DNA of 64,000 bases from Parietichytrium sp. I65-24A (Eukaryota; Sar; Bigyra; Thraustochytrida; Thraustochytriidae): NCBI GenBank assembly GCA_012862575.1, contig BLSF01000050.1, positions 1 through 64,000 on the forward strand, in the 5' to 3' direction. This document shows positions 10,647 to 20,741 of this stretch, in pieces (position 1 is the stretch's first letter; each line of letters opens with the position of its first letter). The position numbers were made by a program, and so were the translations under genes. Under the pieces are notes generated by a model. It was not told the origin of the DNA, did not search any database, and saw only the letters and a program-made list of their open reading frames with translations.

Positions 10647-12213
10647 TGGCAAGTCGGTTGGTACAAGGACGTTCTCGTCAACTGCGCAGCTCGTCCTCGC
10701 CCATCTCTTTTTTACCTCTATTAGTCTAAAAAAGGAACAATAGCTGATCTTCCCTTCCTCCAAAACGAGTGACCAGTTGGGAACAGCTTCTCCCTCTCCC
10801 TCCAAAACCAAAACATCACCGAGAGTACGTTGCCCCTCGCAAGAAAAACTCTCCCTCATAGACAATTTCCAATTCGCAGTTACTGCAGGGCGGTCGTTTA
10901 CGACGTGAACTACTGTCGCTGCAGGGCAAAAGCCTAACCTCGCTCCAATTATGGCCGTTGTAGCAGTTGTCGAAACTTTACGCCGCGCCAGGGCTTGCAA
11001 AGTCGGTGTCCAGAAGACCAGACGACGTGCTGCCGCATTGCGCTTGAGATTTTGGACGCATTTCATCACAGCTTGGAGTCCGGACGCATCAATGGGAGAC
11101 GGAGACGGAGGAGAAGAAGAGCTACGAAGAGAGAAGGAACTCGCAATCGATGCAGCGAACTCCTGTGCCAGCAGCAGCTTCGGCACTAGGTTTGCAATTG
11201 CGTTTCACCCTCTGACGCATTTGAAGATGCCAGCGAAGCGAGGCTTTGGGTAAGCACACTACCTTCCTAAGAGGAGAGTCGCGCAGGTAAACGCGTTGCT
11301 CACTCTGTTGTGGAGTTTCGTAGACGACAAAAGGGGAAACGTACTCCTGCCAGGAGGAAATCAGAGGCGTCAAAGTTTATCGACAATGGTTTTAGACTAA
11401 TAACGATGTCAAAAGCATTTCACCCACCCATCGACCCATCTATGCATCATGAAAGCCAGCGAACGTCTCGGTGCGGTTGCAATCATAGCCATGTGTCTCT
11501 CTTGGATTGCCGCTGTTGTACACATTCGCGTGCAAGGAGAATTTGAGCTTCGCGGGCAATAGTAATGAGCGGGTGAGAGCGATGGTTTGGGGTGCGCTGT
11601 TTTGTGGAACCCCAAGAAAAAAGCTAGTCTGTTTTTCTTGCCAGCCCCTGCGGCTGGCTGGATGGATGGTATAAACCTGAGTCTAAGAGGCCTGAAACGA
11701 TGCTAAGTCGCAAGTCCTGTTCCGATTAATTATTCGGACTTCTGAGAGCTCTGTACCGGTACTGAGTACCTTGCCCTTCCAAAGTGTCCGTTTCACAACG
11801 TTAATGTGACACTTGCAGTATGGGTATCTGAATAGCTTGCGAACACCCACTGTAAGTACGCTGTCTACCAAAGAGGTTTGCGTGCGGGGAAAGTAAGCCA
11901 TGGAACGATTCATTCGCCTCCACACAGGACTCCAACACAGGCTGGTGTACTGTGGCACTCACCACTGCAGGACGGGACGAGACATTACACAAGCGAGGCG
12001 CGGGTGACGTTCCGAAAAGGGAGACCGCTCCCAAGTCGATGAGTACAGCTCCCCGTCCGCATCTCGCAGAGCGTTTAACACGCGTTGACACTGCGTGGCC
12101 AAGCCGAGCTGTGAAGGCGGCCGCCGGGCAACGATTAATCTGAAAGGGTATTGGCCCGAAGCTGGGTGGTGGCGAGTGGCGAGCAAGCAGAATACAGAAA
12201 GGCTTGGAGCAAG
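10647..12213. other. Intergenic region; no convincing gene
   Basis: Follows Trk gene 1. A minus-strand frame (ATG 11066 to 10632) is open but matches nothing known and overlaps the Trk 3' end. A GTACTGAGTAC palindrome lies at 11759-11769, and CCCACTGTAAG, one base off CTNACNGTNAG, at about 11849-11859. Confidence 0.5.
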
Positions 12214-13056
12214 ATGAGCGTCGCAGCTCTAGAGGAGCCTTTGTACACGTTTATTGTCATCACGAGCACGATGGCAATTTACAACAGCTTGGAGGTTTGT
12301 TTTTTGGTTCTCACAACATTTCGCTCATACACAACACTTTACTCGATCTCTTTGGTCGCGTGCTCGCTTGGCATCTTATTGTGCACGATTGGGTTTCTCG
12401 ACCTCTTTATGGAGTGGTTCGAAGCCGATGGGGCGAGTAAAATTCGGCCGCTGACGATTGCGACGTTCGGGTGGTACGGCATGGTGACGGGCTTCTCCAC
12501 GGTCATGTATTCTCGGCTGGAACTGGTGAGCGCTAGCCATGGCTCGATTCAAGTCATGAAGCGCTTAATCATTTACAATGTGTTCTTCACACACATCCCG
12601 ACAACAGTATTCACATATGGTTCCATGATGTCGGACCTCAGATTCTGGACTGTTGGGTATGCAATCATGGAAAAGTTGCAGTTGATCATGTTTTGCTGCC
12701 AAGAGATGGCCCTGAGTGTGATGTATCTGAAAAACATTCGAGCTGAGGGCATCGTCGGGAACAGACGCTTGGCAAAGCTGGTGAAACACACGATTTATGT
12801 GAATGTATTTGTGCTTTTGCTTGATCTTGGCATGGTCACGCTTGAGTTTGTGAACCTCTACGCATACCAGATTATGCTCAAAGTGATGGTCTACTCCCTC
12901 AAGCTCAAGCTTGAATTCTACATCTTGAACATTTTGTCGTCCTCCATTTTGAACAAGAGGCCGACTTCTTCAACTCCGCCCCGGAAGATTGCTCCTGCTC
13001 CGCAACTCAAGAAAGGCTGGGAACATCCAAAGGAGGCGAATGGTGCTGAGAAGTGA
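12214..13056 (+). CDS. DUF7703-like multi-pass membrane protein, paralogue 1
   Basis: From the ATG at 12214 the product is 280 residues; the frame upstream opens only with TTG. About seven hydrophobic segments fill residues 10-240, followed by a short basic tail. Motifs shared with its neighbour are YNSLEVCFLVL, FGWYGMVTGFSTVMYSRL (~86-103), HIPTTVFTYGS (~129-139), EKLQLIMFCCQEM and VYSLKLKLEFYILN. This pattern (TxGWxxMVTGxxVVxYSRL, then HxPTTVLTFGS, then a KLKLEF end) is that of fungal integral membrane proteins grouped as DUF7703, whose function is unknown. Recognition is from memory of the family. The paralogue lies 1.5 kb downstream on the same strand. Confidence 0.82.
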   Translation: MSVAALEEPLYTFIVITSTMAIYNSLEVCFLVLTTFRSYTTLYSISLVACSLGILLCTIGFLDLFMEWFEADGASKIRPLTIATFGWYGMVTGFSTVMYSRLELVSASHGSIQVMKRLIIYNVFFTHIPTTVFTYGSMMSDLRFWTVGYAIMEKLQLIMFCCQEMALSVMYLKNIRAEGIVGNRRLAKLVKHTIYVNVFVLLLDLGMVTLEFVNLYAYQIMLKVMVYSLKLKLEFYILNILSSSILNKRPTSSTPPRKIAPAPQLKKGWEHPKEANGAEK

Positions 13057-14563
13057 CAAACAAATTCTTTATTTATTCTTTGACTTTCACTTTGGCACTT
13101 GCGGCCTGTGATTTAGTCTAAAACTGGCGATTCCGGGTTCATCAGAGTTGAGGAAATAGGAATTTTGGTGGCCGTTCCCTCACCGCAGCATCCTTTTCTT
13201 TCTTTCTTTTTTTTTCAGGGGAACGGGCTGTTTTGTGAGCTATAACTGTAAAGACAGAGCAAACTTTCATTCACGTTGTAAGAAGACCACCTTGGAACTG
13301 CATTTCCCATGTGCACATGATTCGTTTTGAGAGCAATTGATTGTCAATCAATCAAGATCACACATACGGTACGCACACGATTACCGATGTCATACTGAGG
13401 CTTTGGCCAAATGAACTCAGCCGCGCTGACTGTGAATGAACATATGGCCTTGTATTTTGCCAACCACTAAATCTGTTTTCATTTCCCCTCTTCGCGCTTT
13501 CTCTTCTTTCTTCTCTCGCTTCCAGGATCTATCTATTTGTATAATGAAAATCGCAATACAACCAACACGAACAGCACCTGGGTTGAGAGAAAAAAAATCC
13601 ACAACACAAATAGAAGCATTCAGCTCCACAGCCAAGACCAAATGCGTTTGAAATAAAATTTTTGTCCCGTCCTCATCTTCTCAGTCGTTACCCGTCGTGT
13701 GACTGTGAAACCAAAATCGCTAAAAGAAGAAAGTGTCCGTTTCTTAGACCTCACCACGCAGAGGCTCCAAGTCAGAGGCCAAGTATCGGTCTGAGCCTGA
13801 GCCTGAGCCGGAGGATGCCTCAAGCTTACTCCAGTGGCGGATGATGATCGCAGTGACACTGTGATTGTGAGTTACATTTGCATTTATTTGCATGTGACCG
13901 TTTGGCTTACCGTGACCCTGCTGGCATCGTGACCACGACTACCAAGCAGTAGTATTGCGAACTCTGAATCCTTCAGGTTACATTCTGTTCTTTGGTCATC
14001 CCTGTTCGTCGAAGGAGAGGAGCAGTCGCAGCCAGCTTCAGCTAGAGAAATCTTTTCTTGTTGAATTGTTACGGCATCTTGACTGGTGGGAGGATGTTGG
14101 CCCTTCAATCACCGCTAGTTTTGCGCAAAGTGGGCATTACCAGTGTCATGTCCGAGCTTGTAATTCCAGGTGCACAACGGTTAGCACTCGGCATGTGCAG
14201 AGTGCAAGTTTGGCCACCCAACAAACCCGTATTTCTGTTTTTTGGATGGGGATTGGCTTGCAGCGTTTCCCTCCCACAACAATACAAAGCTCAGCATCTC
14301 TCATGTAGGTGGCCTGAGGCTCGACGTTAAACTCGCAAGAGGTCCCGCAGAGAGCTTCATTCCAATTTGTGTCACCTGCTCTGCGCTTTAGTCGTGTAGC
14401 GTGGCGTCAGAGCAACCCATCGAGCGTCGGAGGGCGAAAGCGGCTGCGACAAGTGCGTGAAAGGGCCCCCTTGGAGAAGAGCCTGCTGCGGTGGCTTTCG
14501 CGAGCCTCGAGGCCGAATCAGGGCGGACTGGTGTCGAAATTGATTGAAGCTGGCGCTGAGAGG
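13057..14563. other. Intergenic region between the two DUF7703-like genes
   Basis: No convincing gene. It contains a poly-T stretch (13200-13216), a CTGACTGTGAA near-copy of the recurrent palindrome at about 13425, and the small palindrome CAGTGACACTG near 13851. Confidence 0.5.
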
Positions 14564-15604
14564 ATGAATACCACGGAACTTCTTTTGTCAGCAGTGCCTC
14601 CGCTCCCTCCGGGATATGATGAGATGGCTTGGATCTTCAAGCTCGCTTTTCACAACCCGCTGGAGAACCCTCTATACACATTCATTCTCTGCACAGGCGT
14701 TATTGCATTGAACAACAGCTTTGAGGTCCTCTTTTTGATTTTCTCAACCTTTCGCAGGTATCGCAGTCTGTATTTCATGTCCTTGCTGACGTGCTCTGTG
14801 GGGATCATCTTCTACACCATTGGGTTTTTCGATCTTTTCTTTTTGCTCTATGCGAGACAAGGGGTCAGCAAAGCCAGACCATTAATTCTTCTGACACTAG
14901 GTTGGTACGGAGTCGTCACCGGCTTTGCAGTGGTCATGTACTCGCGGCTGGGGATTGTAAGCGCAAGTCCGAGAGTGATCAGACTCGTCAAGTACATGAT
15001 TTTGTACAATTTTGTCTTTTCCCATCTGCCGACCACAGTATTGACGTTCGGCTCAAATCTGGTAAATACGCACTCCTGGCACGAAGGGTATAGAATTTAT
15101 GAAAAGGTTCAGATGACCTTATTTTGTGCACAGGAAGTAATTCTCAGTGGGTTGTATCTAAACTACATCAAGGCAGATCCCGTTTTGAAAGACAAAAGAA
15201 TGAGCTCGTTGGTCAGCAAGACAAGAAATGTCAATCTCTTGGTGCTGGGGATGGATCTTTTCATGCTCTTCCTTGAATACATCAATTTGTATGCATACCA
15301 GGTGATGCTGAAGGTTGCACTATATTCGATCAAGCTCAAGCTGGAGTTTTTCATCTTGAACCTCCTTACTAAAACAATTCAGGGAAAGCTCGGCTCCGTT
15401 GGCAGTTGTGGGACGAAGCAAAAGAATTCCACTCCAAGGCGTTTCTCGGGTAATAATGGAAGCGCGGAAACCCGTAAAACGATAAACGCTCATGCCCAGC
15501 GAGACGAAGATGACGACACTTCTGTTTCGGTCAGCCGACTGTCTCAAAACGCTTCACTAGTTCGTCCGGCAGAAACCATTGAAGGGGGGGTCGAGAAGTC
15601 ATGA
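14564..15604 (+). CDS. DUF7703-like multi-pass membrane protein, paralogue 2
   Basis: The first ATG in frame is at 14564 (MNTTELL); upstream the frame opens only with GTG. The product is 346 residues. It aligns through its length with the gene at 12214-13056: NNSFEVLFLIFSTFRRY, LGWYGVVTGFAVVMYSRL, HLPTTVLTFGSN, EKVQMTLFCAQEV, INLYAYQVMLKVALYSIKLK and LEFFILNLL. Seven hydrophobic segments are followed by a ~75-residue Ser/Asn/charged tail that the first paralogue lacks, presumably cytosolic. The tandem same-strand arrangement points to local duplication. The biochemical function of the family is not known. Confidence 0.84.
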   Translation: MNTTELLLSAVPPLPPGYDEMAWIFKLAFHNPLENPLYTFILCTGVIALNNSFEVLFLIFSTFRRYRSLYFMSLLTCSVGIIFYTIGFFDLFFLLYARQGVSKARPLILLTLGWYGVVTGFAVVMYSRLGIVSASPRVIRLVKYMILYNFVFSHLPTTVLTFGSNLVNTHSWHEGYRIYEKVQMTLFCAQEVILSGLYLNYIKADPVLKDKRMSSLVSKTRNVNLLVLGMDLFMLFLEYINLYAYQVMLKVALYSIKLKLEFFILNLLTKTIQGKLGSVGSCGTKQKNSTPRRFSGNNGSAETRKTINAHAQRDEDDDTSVSVSRLSQNASLVRPAETIEGGVEKS

Positions 15605-16197
15605 AGATTTGTACTTGCTCTTCTAAATCAAAAGATGGAAGTGACTAGCAAGACTAAAAAGGCAGATCCAACAAATGTAGCCTAGAACAATCAACTCCCC
15701 AGCAGAACGATGTCATAAACTTGGTGTGTAGAACCAAGTGCCCGGCTCAACCATGCCTTTGATTTCTTAATCTCCTTTCTATGTTGCTGTTATTCACTTT
15801 ACACTTGGTTCCCTTGGCAAAATTGCCTTCTCAATCACCAACAGGGCGATTCGAGAGTCCTCCGAGGGCCGATCTCTCGTGCGCGCCAGCGATGTGAGCT
15901 CGGCCCATCTTTTCTTACTTTGGAAACCACTTCCCACATCCCACATTTCCTACATCCCACATTTCCCACATTCCACATTCCACATCCGACTAGAGTCATC
16001 TTATCCATCTAATCCATCTCGTCAGTGCTTGTCTTTCTAAGAAATTACAGGTCTGTCTGGTCCATGTGACTGGCCGACTCGAAGCAGCCGGACGGGAAGC
16101 AAGTGTTCACAAGTGTTCACAAGTGTTCTGAACACAAGTCGGCACAGGGACAGGTGCAGCAGGGTCAGGCGCGAGACGTGGGAGGGTGCAGGCCACC
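15605..16197. other. Intergenic region with short repeats upstream of the ATP10-like gene
   Basis: It holds a CCCACATTTC-like repeat tract at 15931-15987 and three head-to-tail copies of the 10-mer AAGTGTTCAC at 16101-16128, about 70-100 nt before the ATP10-like start. The latter position suggests promoter or 5' UTR, but no function is shown. Confidence 0.5.
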
Positions 16198-17157
16198 ATG
16201 CAATTGACACGAGCCAGCTGCGTTCGAAGCCTCCAGGCGCGCATATGTCCAAAGGCGCAGCAGACCACGGGCCCTTGGGTCACTTGGGTCCCTGCGGCTC
16301 GGCGGCGGAACAACGTTAATGTTCGCCGTGCCATGGCTTCTTGGCCAGGAGGCAGCAAAGATGGGGCGCCAAGCGACAGTAAGGACGCGAAAGCGGGCGG
16401 CGGTGATGAGTCTGCAAAAGGCCAAGACGCTGGCAAAAGTAAGAGCGAGGTGACGGCCGAGCTGAAGCGACGGCTGTTCAAGTTGGCCGAGTCCAACTTG
16501 CTTGTGCAGTTGAAGCGGGTGAACGATGCCAAGGACATGAAACTGTTCGATACGGATGTGGCGATCCGCGAAGACGGGTTGGTGATGCCAAAGCTGCTGA
16601 CGCAATCGCTGGCAGGGAATGTGGTGGAAGTGCCACGTCCGAGGACAGTGACACTGCTGCTGGTGTCGTTCAATCAGGAGGGCTTCCAAATGACCAAAAC
16701 CTGGCGCGAGCCCGTCGAAAGGCACTTTAATTCCGTTTCGCCAGGCACAGCAAGCATTCAGCCAGGACAATCTCTAGATAACGACGAAACCGGGAATCTT
16801 GCGGTGCCCAAGGTGAGCACCAAGGCCCCCCAGAATCGGAAGCGGACGCGGCTGCAAACGGTGGAGCTCATCGTGAATGAGAACAGGCTTTACCAAATGC
16901 TCTCTAAACCTTTGCTGGCCGCTTTAAAATCTACTGTTGAGCCGCAGAGACATCAGAGTACAGCGGCTCTCTACGGGGATTTTGAGCAGTATAAGGCGGC
17001 GCTTGAGATCAACAACCGTCTCATTGGGTACGTGTTTTTAATCGACCCCAAGGGTCAGGTGCGCTGGAGGGCGTGCGCAAAGTGCAATTTTGAAGAATCC
17101 CTCTACCTCCTGGATGCGATCAAAGCGCTTCTCGAGGAGAGCGATAGCAAGACATGA
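16198..17157 (+). CDS. ATP10: ATP10-like mitochondrial ATP synthase assembly factor
   Basis: The ATG at 16198 sits in a textbook GCCACCATG context; 319 residues follow. The first ~45 residues are rich in Arg, Ser and Ala and nearly free of acids (MQLTRASCVRSLQARICPK), as in a mitochondrial presequence. A low-complexity linker reaches residue ~75. The rest shows the ATP10 pattern: PRPRTVTLLLVSFNQEGFQM, then the C-terminal block NNRLIGYVFLIDPKGQVRWR (~274-293), matching the hVYLVDxxGxIRWxG motif of ATP10 proteins. Yeast Atp10 acts in the matrix/inner membrane to help assemble the Fo subunit 6 (Atp6) ring interface. The sequence is divergent, so orthology is likely but not certain. Confidence 0.8.
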   Translation: MQLTRASCVRSLQARICPKAQQTTGPWVTWVPAARRRNNVNVRRAMASWPGGSKDGAPSDSKDAKAGGGDESAKGQDAGKSKSEVTAELKRRLFKLAESNLLVQLKRVNDAKDMKLFDTDVAIREDGLVMPKLLTQSLAGNVVEVPRPRTVTLLLVSFNQEGFQMTKTWREPVERHFNSVSPGTASIQPGQSLDNDETGNLAVPKVSTKAPQNRKRTRLQTVELIVNENRLYQMLSKPLLAALKSTVEPQRHQSTAALYGDFEQYKAALEINNRLIGYVFLIDPKGQVRWRACAKCNFEESLYLLDAIKALLEESDSKT

Positions 17158-17584
17158 ACGGAGTGACTTTCGAGAGTTGTAAATTTCAGTTCGGCGGCTT
17201 TTGAAAAAATTTTTTAGTGATGGTGCGCGTATACATTTACTGCTTCTTGCTCTTGTGTTGATTGTGAACGTAAATTTGCTTTGGCTCAAATCCGTTTTTA
17301 CTTTTATATTCTTACAATAAAAAGAGAGAAATGATGCTCCGGCTCTCACTCGCGAAATTGTGGGTGGCGTGCTGCGAACCAAGCGTTTTAGATTACTTTT
17401 TGATCCTCAGAGAATCCAAACAAACGTCGCGCGACGCTCTGCGATGTTTTTGTGTAAAGTTAGTATGTGTCATCAGCTGTGTGCATCCAAAAATGCCGCT
17501 CAGCGGCTTGCCTGCGCACAGAACTGGACAGCGAGGGCTCTTTCCCGGACCTCGCTGCAATAATAGGACCGCGTGGTACAACAA
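17158..17584. other. Convergent 3' region between the ATP10-like and deacetylase genes
   Basis: 427 bp between two stop codons. It contains an AATAAA at 17316-17321 on the plus strand, about 160 nt after the ATP10-like stop, within an AT-rich stretch. Confidence 0.55.
17316..17321 (+). terminator. Candidate polyadenylation signal AATAAA
   Basis: Canonical hexamer about 160 nt downstream of the ATP10-like stop codon in AT-rich DNA. Whether this organism uses AATAAA is unknown. Confidence 0.3.
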
Positions 17585-18316
17585 TTACTCCATGCCCAGG
17601 CACTCCTTGATCGAGACAAAAGTGAATCCCTTGTCCCTTGCGTACTGGATGTATTTCTTCAGGAGTAGGTAAGACTCTTCTGCGCCGCGGAGCTTTGGGT
17701 GATGCAGAGAAATAAAGGAGTCCTTTGTGGCGTCGGCAGTCGACAAGTAAGAGAGAATGTTGGCCCAGACATCATCGAAGGTGAGAGTCGTGTCCCAGTC
17801 CCTAGGGTTGAGGGACTCTCCTACAATGGTGAACCCTCTGTTGATGCGCAGATAATCGAACATTGTCAGGTTGTAAGCGAGGAACGGTGGGCGCAGGAAC
17901 GCCTCCATCACATCGTACCCAAGAGCCTGCTCCGCAAGCGCCGCTTCAGCCTCCAGCTGTTCTTGGTAGTACGAGTCGTAGCTCGACCATTCGCCAGTCA
18001 GCGCATTCACATGGTTGTAGGTGTGATGGCCAATGGTCATTCCAGCCTCAGCGACCGCGCGAAGTGCTTGGATGTTTTCATCCCTGAGTGAATAGCTCGT
18101 TCTGAACTGGCGTCCGTTGATGAAAAAGGCTCCAGGAGCACCCTCTTCCACAAGAGCTCTCAACGCCGTCTCCGTGTTATTTCCGGACGGCCCGTCATCG
18201 AAAGTGATCGCAATCTTGCCGGGCTTGTTGCACTTGTAGTGAATCGTCCTGTACGAAGCGGCATCCACGCTCGCCACCATTGCCACCACCGCGAAAGCCA
18301 ATCCTGCCACCTTCAT
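17585..18316 (-). CDS. Secreted NodB-type polysaccharide (chitin-like) deacetylase
   Basis: 243 residues from an ATG at 18316. The first ~19 residues are a signal peptide (MKVAGLAFAVVAMVASVDA). The NodB catalytic motifs are in order: ITFDDGPS (~38-45, catalytic base and metal Asp), HHTYNH (~95-100, metal-binding His pair), LRPPF (~139-143) and SLHH (~203-206). This carbohydrate esterase family 4 domain removes acetyl groups from N-acetylglucosamine polymers such as chitin or from related surface polysaccharides. It is a single-domain enzyme of normal length with no binding module, lipid anchor or membrane helix. The natural substrate cannot be told from sequence. A CTGACTGTGAG motif lies 24 nt upstream of the start. 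Confidence 0.92.
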   Translation of the reverse strand: MKVAGLAFAVVAMVASVDAASYRTIHYKCNKPGKIAITFDDGPSGNNTETALRALVEEGAPGAFFINGRQFRTSYSLRDENIQALRAVAEAGMTIGHHTYNHVNALTGEWSSYDSYYQEQLEAEAALAEQALGYDVMEAFLRPPFLAYNLTMFDYLRINRGFTIVGESLNPRDWDTTLTFDDVWANILSYLSTADATKDSFISLHHPKLRGAEESYLLLKKYIQYARDKGFTFVSIKECLGME

Positions 18317-18339
18317 CTTCCTCGAATCACTCCGCTGAG

Positions 18340-18350
18340 CTGACTGTGAG
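18340..18350. promoter_or_regulatory. Recurrent palindrome CTGACTGTGAG just upstream of the deacetylase gene
   Basis: An exact match to CTNACNGTNAG located 24 nt before the deacetylase ATG, so it lies in the presumed promoter or 5' UTR. Function inferred only from its position and recurrence. Confidence 0.3.
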
Positions 18351-18615
18351 TCTAACTATTGCGATTCCAAACTCCAAAGAAGTTCCGAGTTCCAACTTTT
18401 AAATCTACTGATTCGCAGCAGCCAATTGCACTTTCGCCAGCCGAGCTTCAAGTTTCGAGCTTCGAGTTTGGGGTCTGCTTGCATGCCAAACTTTCCAACA
18501 TTCGAACCACTGACCCAAACAAATCTGCGCTTGCGAGCCAGGAAACCAGTCGCTAACCTTTGCCACCGCATCGCGTAGGCCTGGCCGTTCAGGTTTTGTA
18601 CTCTCCAACATCTTT

Positions 18616-18638
18616 CTTCCTTCCTTCCTTCCTTCCTT
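18616..18638 (+). repeat. (TTCC)n microsatellite
   Basis: About six uninterrupted TTCC units in intergenic DNA. Confidence 0.85.
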
Positions 18639-18843
18639 CGCCGCACTAGTGCTTGTTAATCATAATGGTAAGGCTGAAAGCTTTTCTCCCGATTCTCCCA
18701 ACTATCAGCTAGCAAGCAGCTACCAACATGCGTAGGAGTTGGTCTCCAGAGTTTCCTCTCCACCGCAGGCGAGGAAGAGACAGAAACGCAGGAACACAGA
18801 GACACAGATGTCACAGATGACAGTGAGATTGCTGTCTCTCTAG

Positions 18844-18844
<1 letters not shown>

Positions 18845-18880
<36 letters not shown>
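18845..18880 (+). repeat. (TC)n microsatellite
   Basis: Nearly pure TC dinucleotide run broken by a single G. Confidence 0.85.
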
Positions 18881-18881
<1 letters not shown>

Positions 18882-19852
18882 CGAAAATGAATCGTTGCTT
18901 TCCTTCTCTTTACTAGGACATCATTTCACAATTGACGGTGAGATCGCGTTTCTGAGATTTTTACCTTTTGTCAATGGGCCGGTCCTGTGATGAGACAGCT
19001 GCTTGCTACTGACAGTGCGTGTTCAGTACTTCAAAAAGAACGCATGCCAACGGCCGGCTCAGCCTCGTGGCTCTCTCAAGTCTCTTTCTTTCCGTCGTTC
19101 TTTGCGCCACCTTCACTGTGAGCAAACGAACAAGAAACATCTTGAACGATCAATTCGCAGTCAAATCGGCCCACAGCACAACAGCACAACAGCAAAACAG
19201 TAGCGGACCAAATAGCCCGTTCATGGCTCTGGGTGGCTTGACATGGCTTGTCCTTTCATCATGCATCATGCATCGCCATCGGATGCCCCTCTCTGAGCGA
19301 CGTTTGAAGGTGAACTTGTCAGTTTTTGATGTGAAGAAGTGATTCAAGCCCAATGACTGCAACGTCCACACTCTAAAGTCTACGAGACACATGTTTACGA
19401 AGATTTCAAAGCGAAGTTGAGTCGATGCAGATTGCCACTGTGAATGAATGTGAAGAAAAGGAAGTGTTTTTGAACGAATGAATACTCTGAGTGAGGCTGA
19501 CGGTGTGAGGGGATGACGGGCAGCAACACCAAATAACCATCAACAACAACACAACAACATGCAATGCATTTTCCTTTTTGTCTCTCAGAGGCCCTTCCTT
19601 CTCCTGTGCCATATATCTACCAGTACTCCGTGTCCTGCCAGCACTTCCTCCTCTACCGGTCATCATACGGTGCATGGTAGTCTCCATCTTGTGTCTCTCG
19701 GCTGTGCCGTAATGCATGTATAGGAGGGCCTACTGGAGAAGGAACTTGTGGCTTGAAGAAAGACTGACGGAAGAAGACCCCGACGGGAAGAGGCAGGAGA
19801 AAGAATGGAAGGACCTTTTGTTTGTTTGTTTGTTGTTTTCTGTTGATTGACC

Positions 19853-19893
19853 AAGGCGAAGAGCGAAGAGCGAAGAGCGAAGAGCGAAGAGAG
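19853..19893 (+). repeat. GCGAAGA tandem repeat running into (GA)n
   Basis: Four to five 7-bp GCGAAGA units followed by a GA run. Confidence 0.8.
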
Positions 19894-20722
19894 AGAGAGG
19901 TCCTGATTCTGAAAACGACTTCGTTTTTCACGTTCAAATTCGACCTCACACTAATCGTTTCATCCCTTCTCGGAGGTGCTCCACGTGGCGCAATATAGTC
20001 TTGAATAGCATGATTCAAATTGCGAGCAAAGAAAGTAAACAACCATCTTGTCTTCTTTTTGTTTGGGACAGACAAAAATGCGAAGAAGACAAGGACGGCG
20101 ATGACGGCGGAGAAAGGGAGGGCTCAGGGAAGGGAAGAGAGGATGCGTTGGACGTTCTGAGATGATCAGGATGATCGTGTTGATCCGTCCTTGCGCATAC
20201 ATTACACATTGAGACATGTTCACTGAATGACTATTCTTGCCAGACAATAAGAGACTACTTATGTCATCGGCGCTGAAGTGAGAAACACTAGTCTGCAGCC
20301 AGCAGAGCGGATAGTGCGTGTAGGCGCGAGTCCCAACAAGACGAAGTTCTAACAGTTTTAAAACTTTGAAAATGAATTATTTTAACTCCTTAGCGGCCCA
20401 TCAGTCATCTGCAGTAGGAGGGGGAATCACTGCAAGTGTCTCTTCGTCTCTTCCTCACCCTTCCTTCTGCCGTCTTCTTCCTCACAGGCGTCACAGGCAG
20501 AAAGAGAAAATTCGAAAAGATGAATTCGTGATCGCTGATCATCAGGCTTGTGTGGAGGTTGCGTCGACGAACTCATAAGCTTACTGCTTGAGTGACACAA
20601 TAAACCAGTCTCATCAGTCTCATTGAAAGCAGACGACGTGAGGCACCCAGAGAATCGTTTCGTTTTGACAGCGAGTCATAAATTGTGTCCAGGCGTTTTT
20701 GCTCTCCTCGCTCCTCACTCCG

Positions 20723-20741
20723 ATGAATGAATGAATGAATG
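20723..20741 (+). repeat. (ATGA)n microsatellite
   Basis: Four to five ATGA units in intergenic DNA. Confidence 0.75.

Noticed and set aside
10632-11066. Minus-strand open frame of about 145 codons downstream of Trk gene 1
   Set aside because: No recognisable domain, overlaps the Trk 3' end, and the frame extends upstream only via a GTG; coding status unsupported.
16107-16770. Minus-strand open frames of 188-201 codons
   Set aside because: They lie antisense to the ATP10-like gene, which has a clear start context and family motifs; these are its mirror frames.
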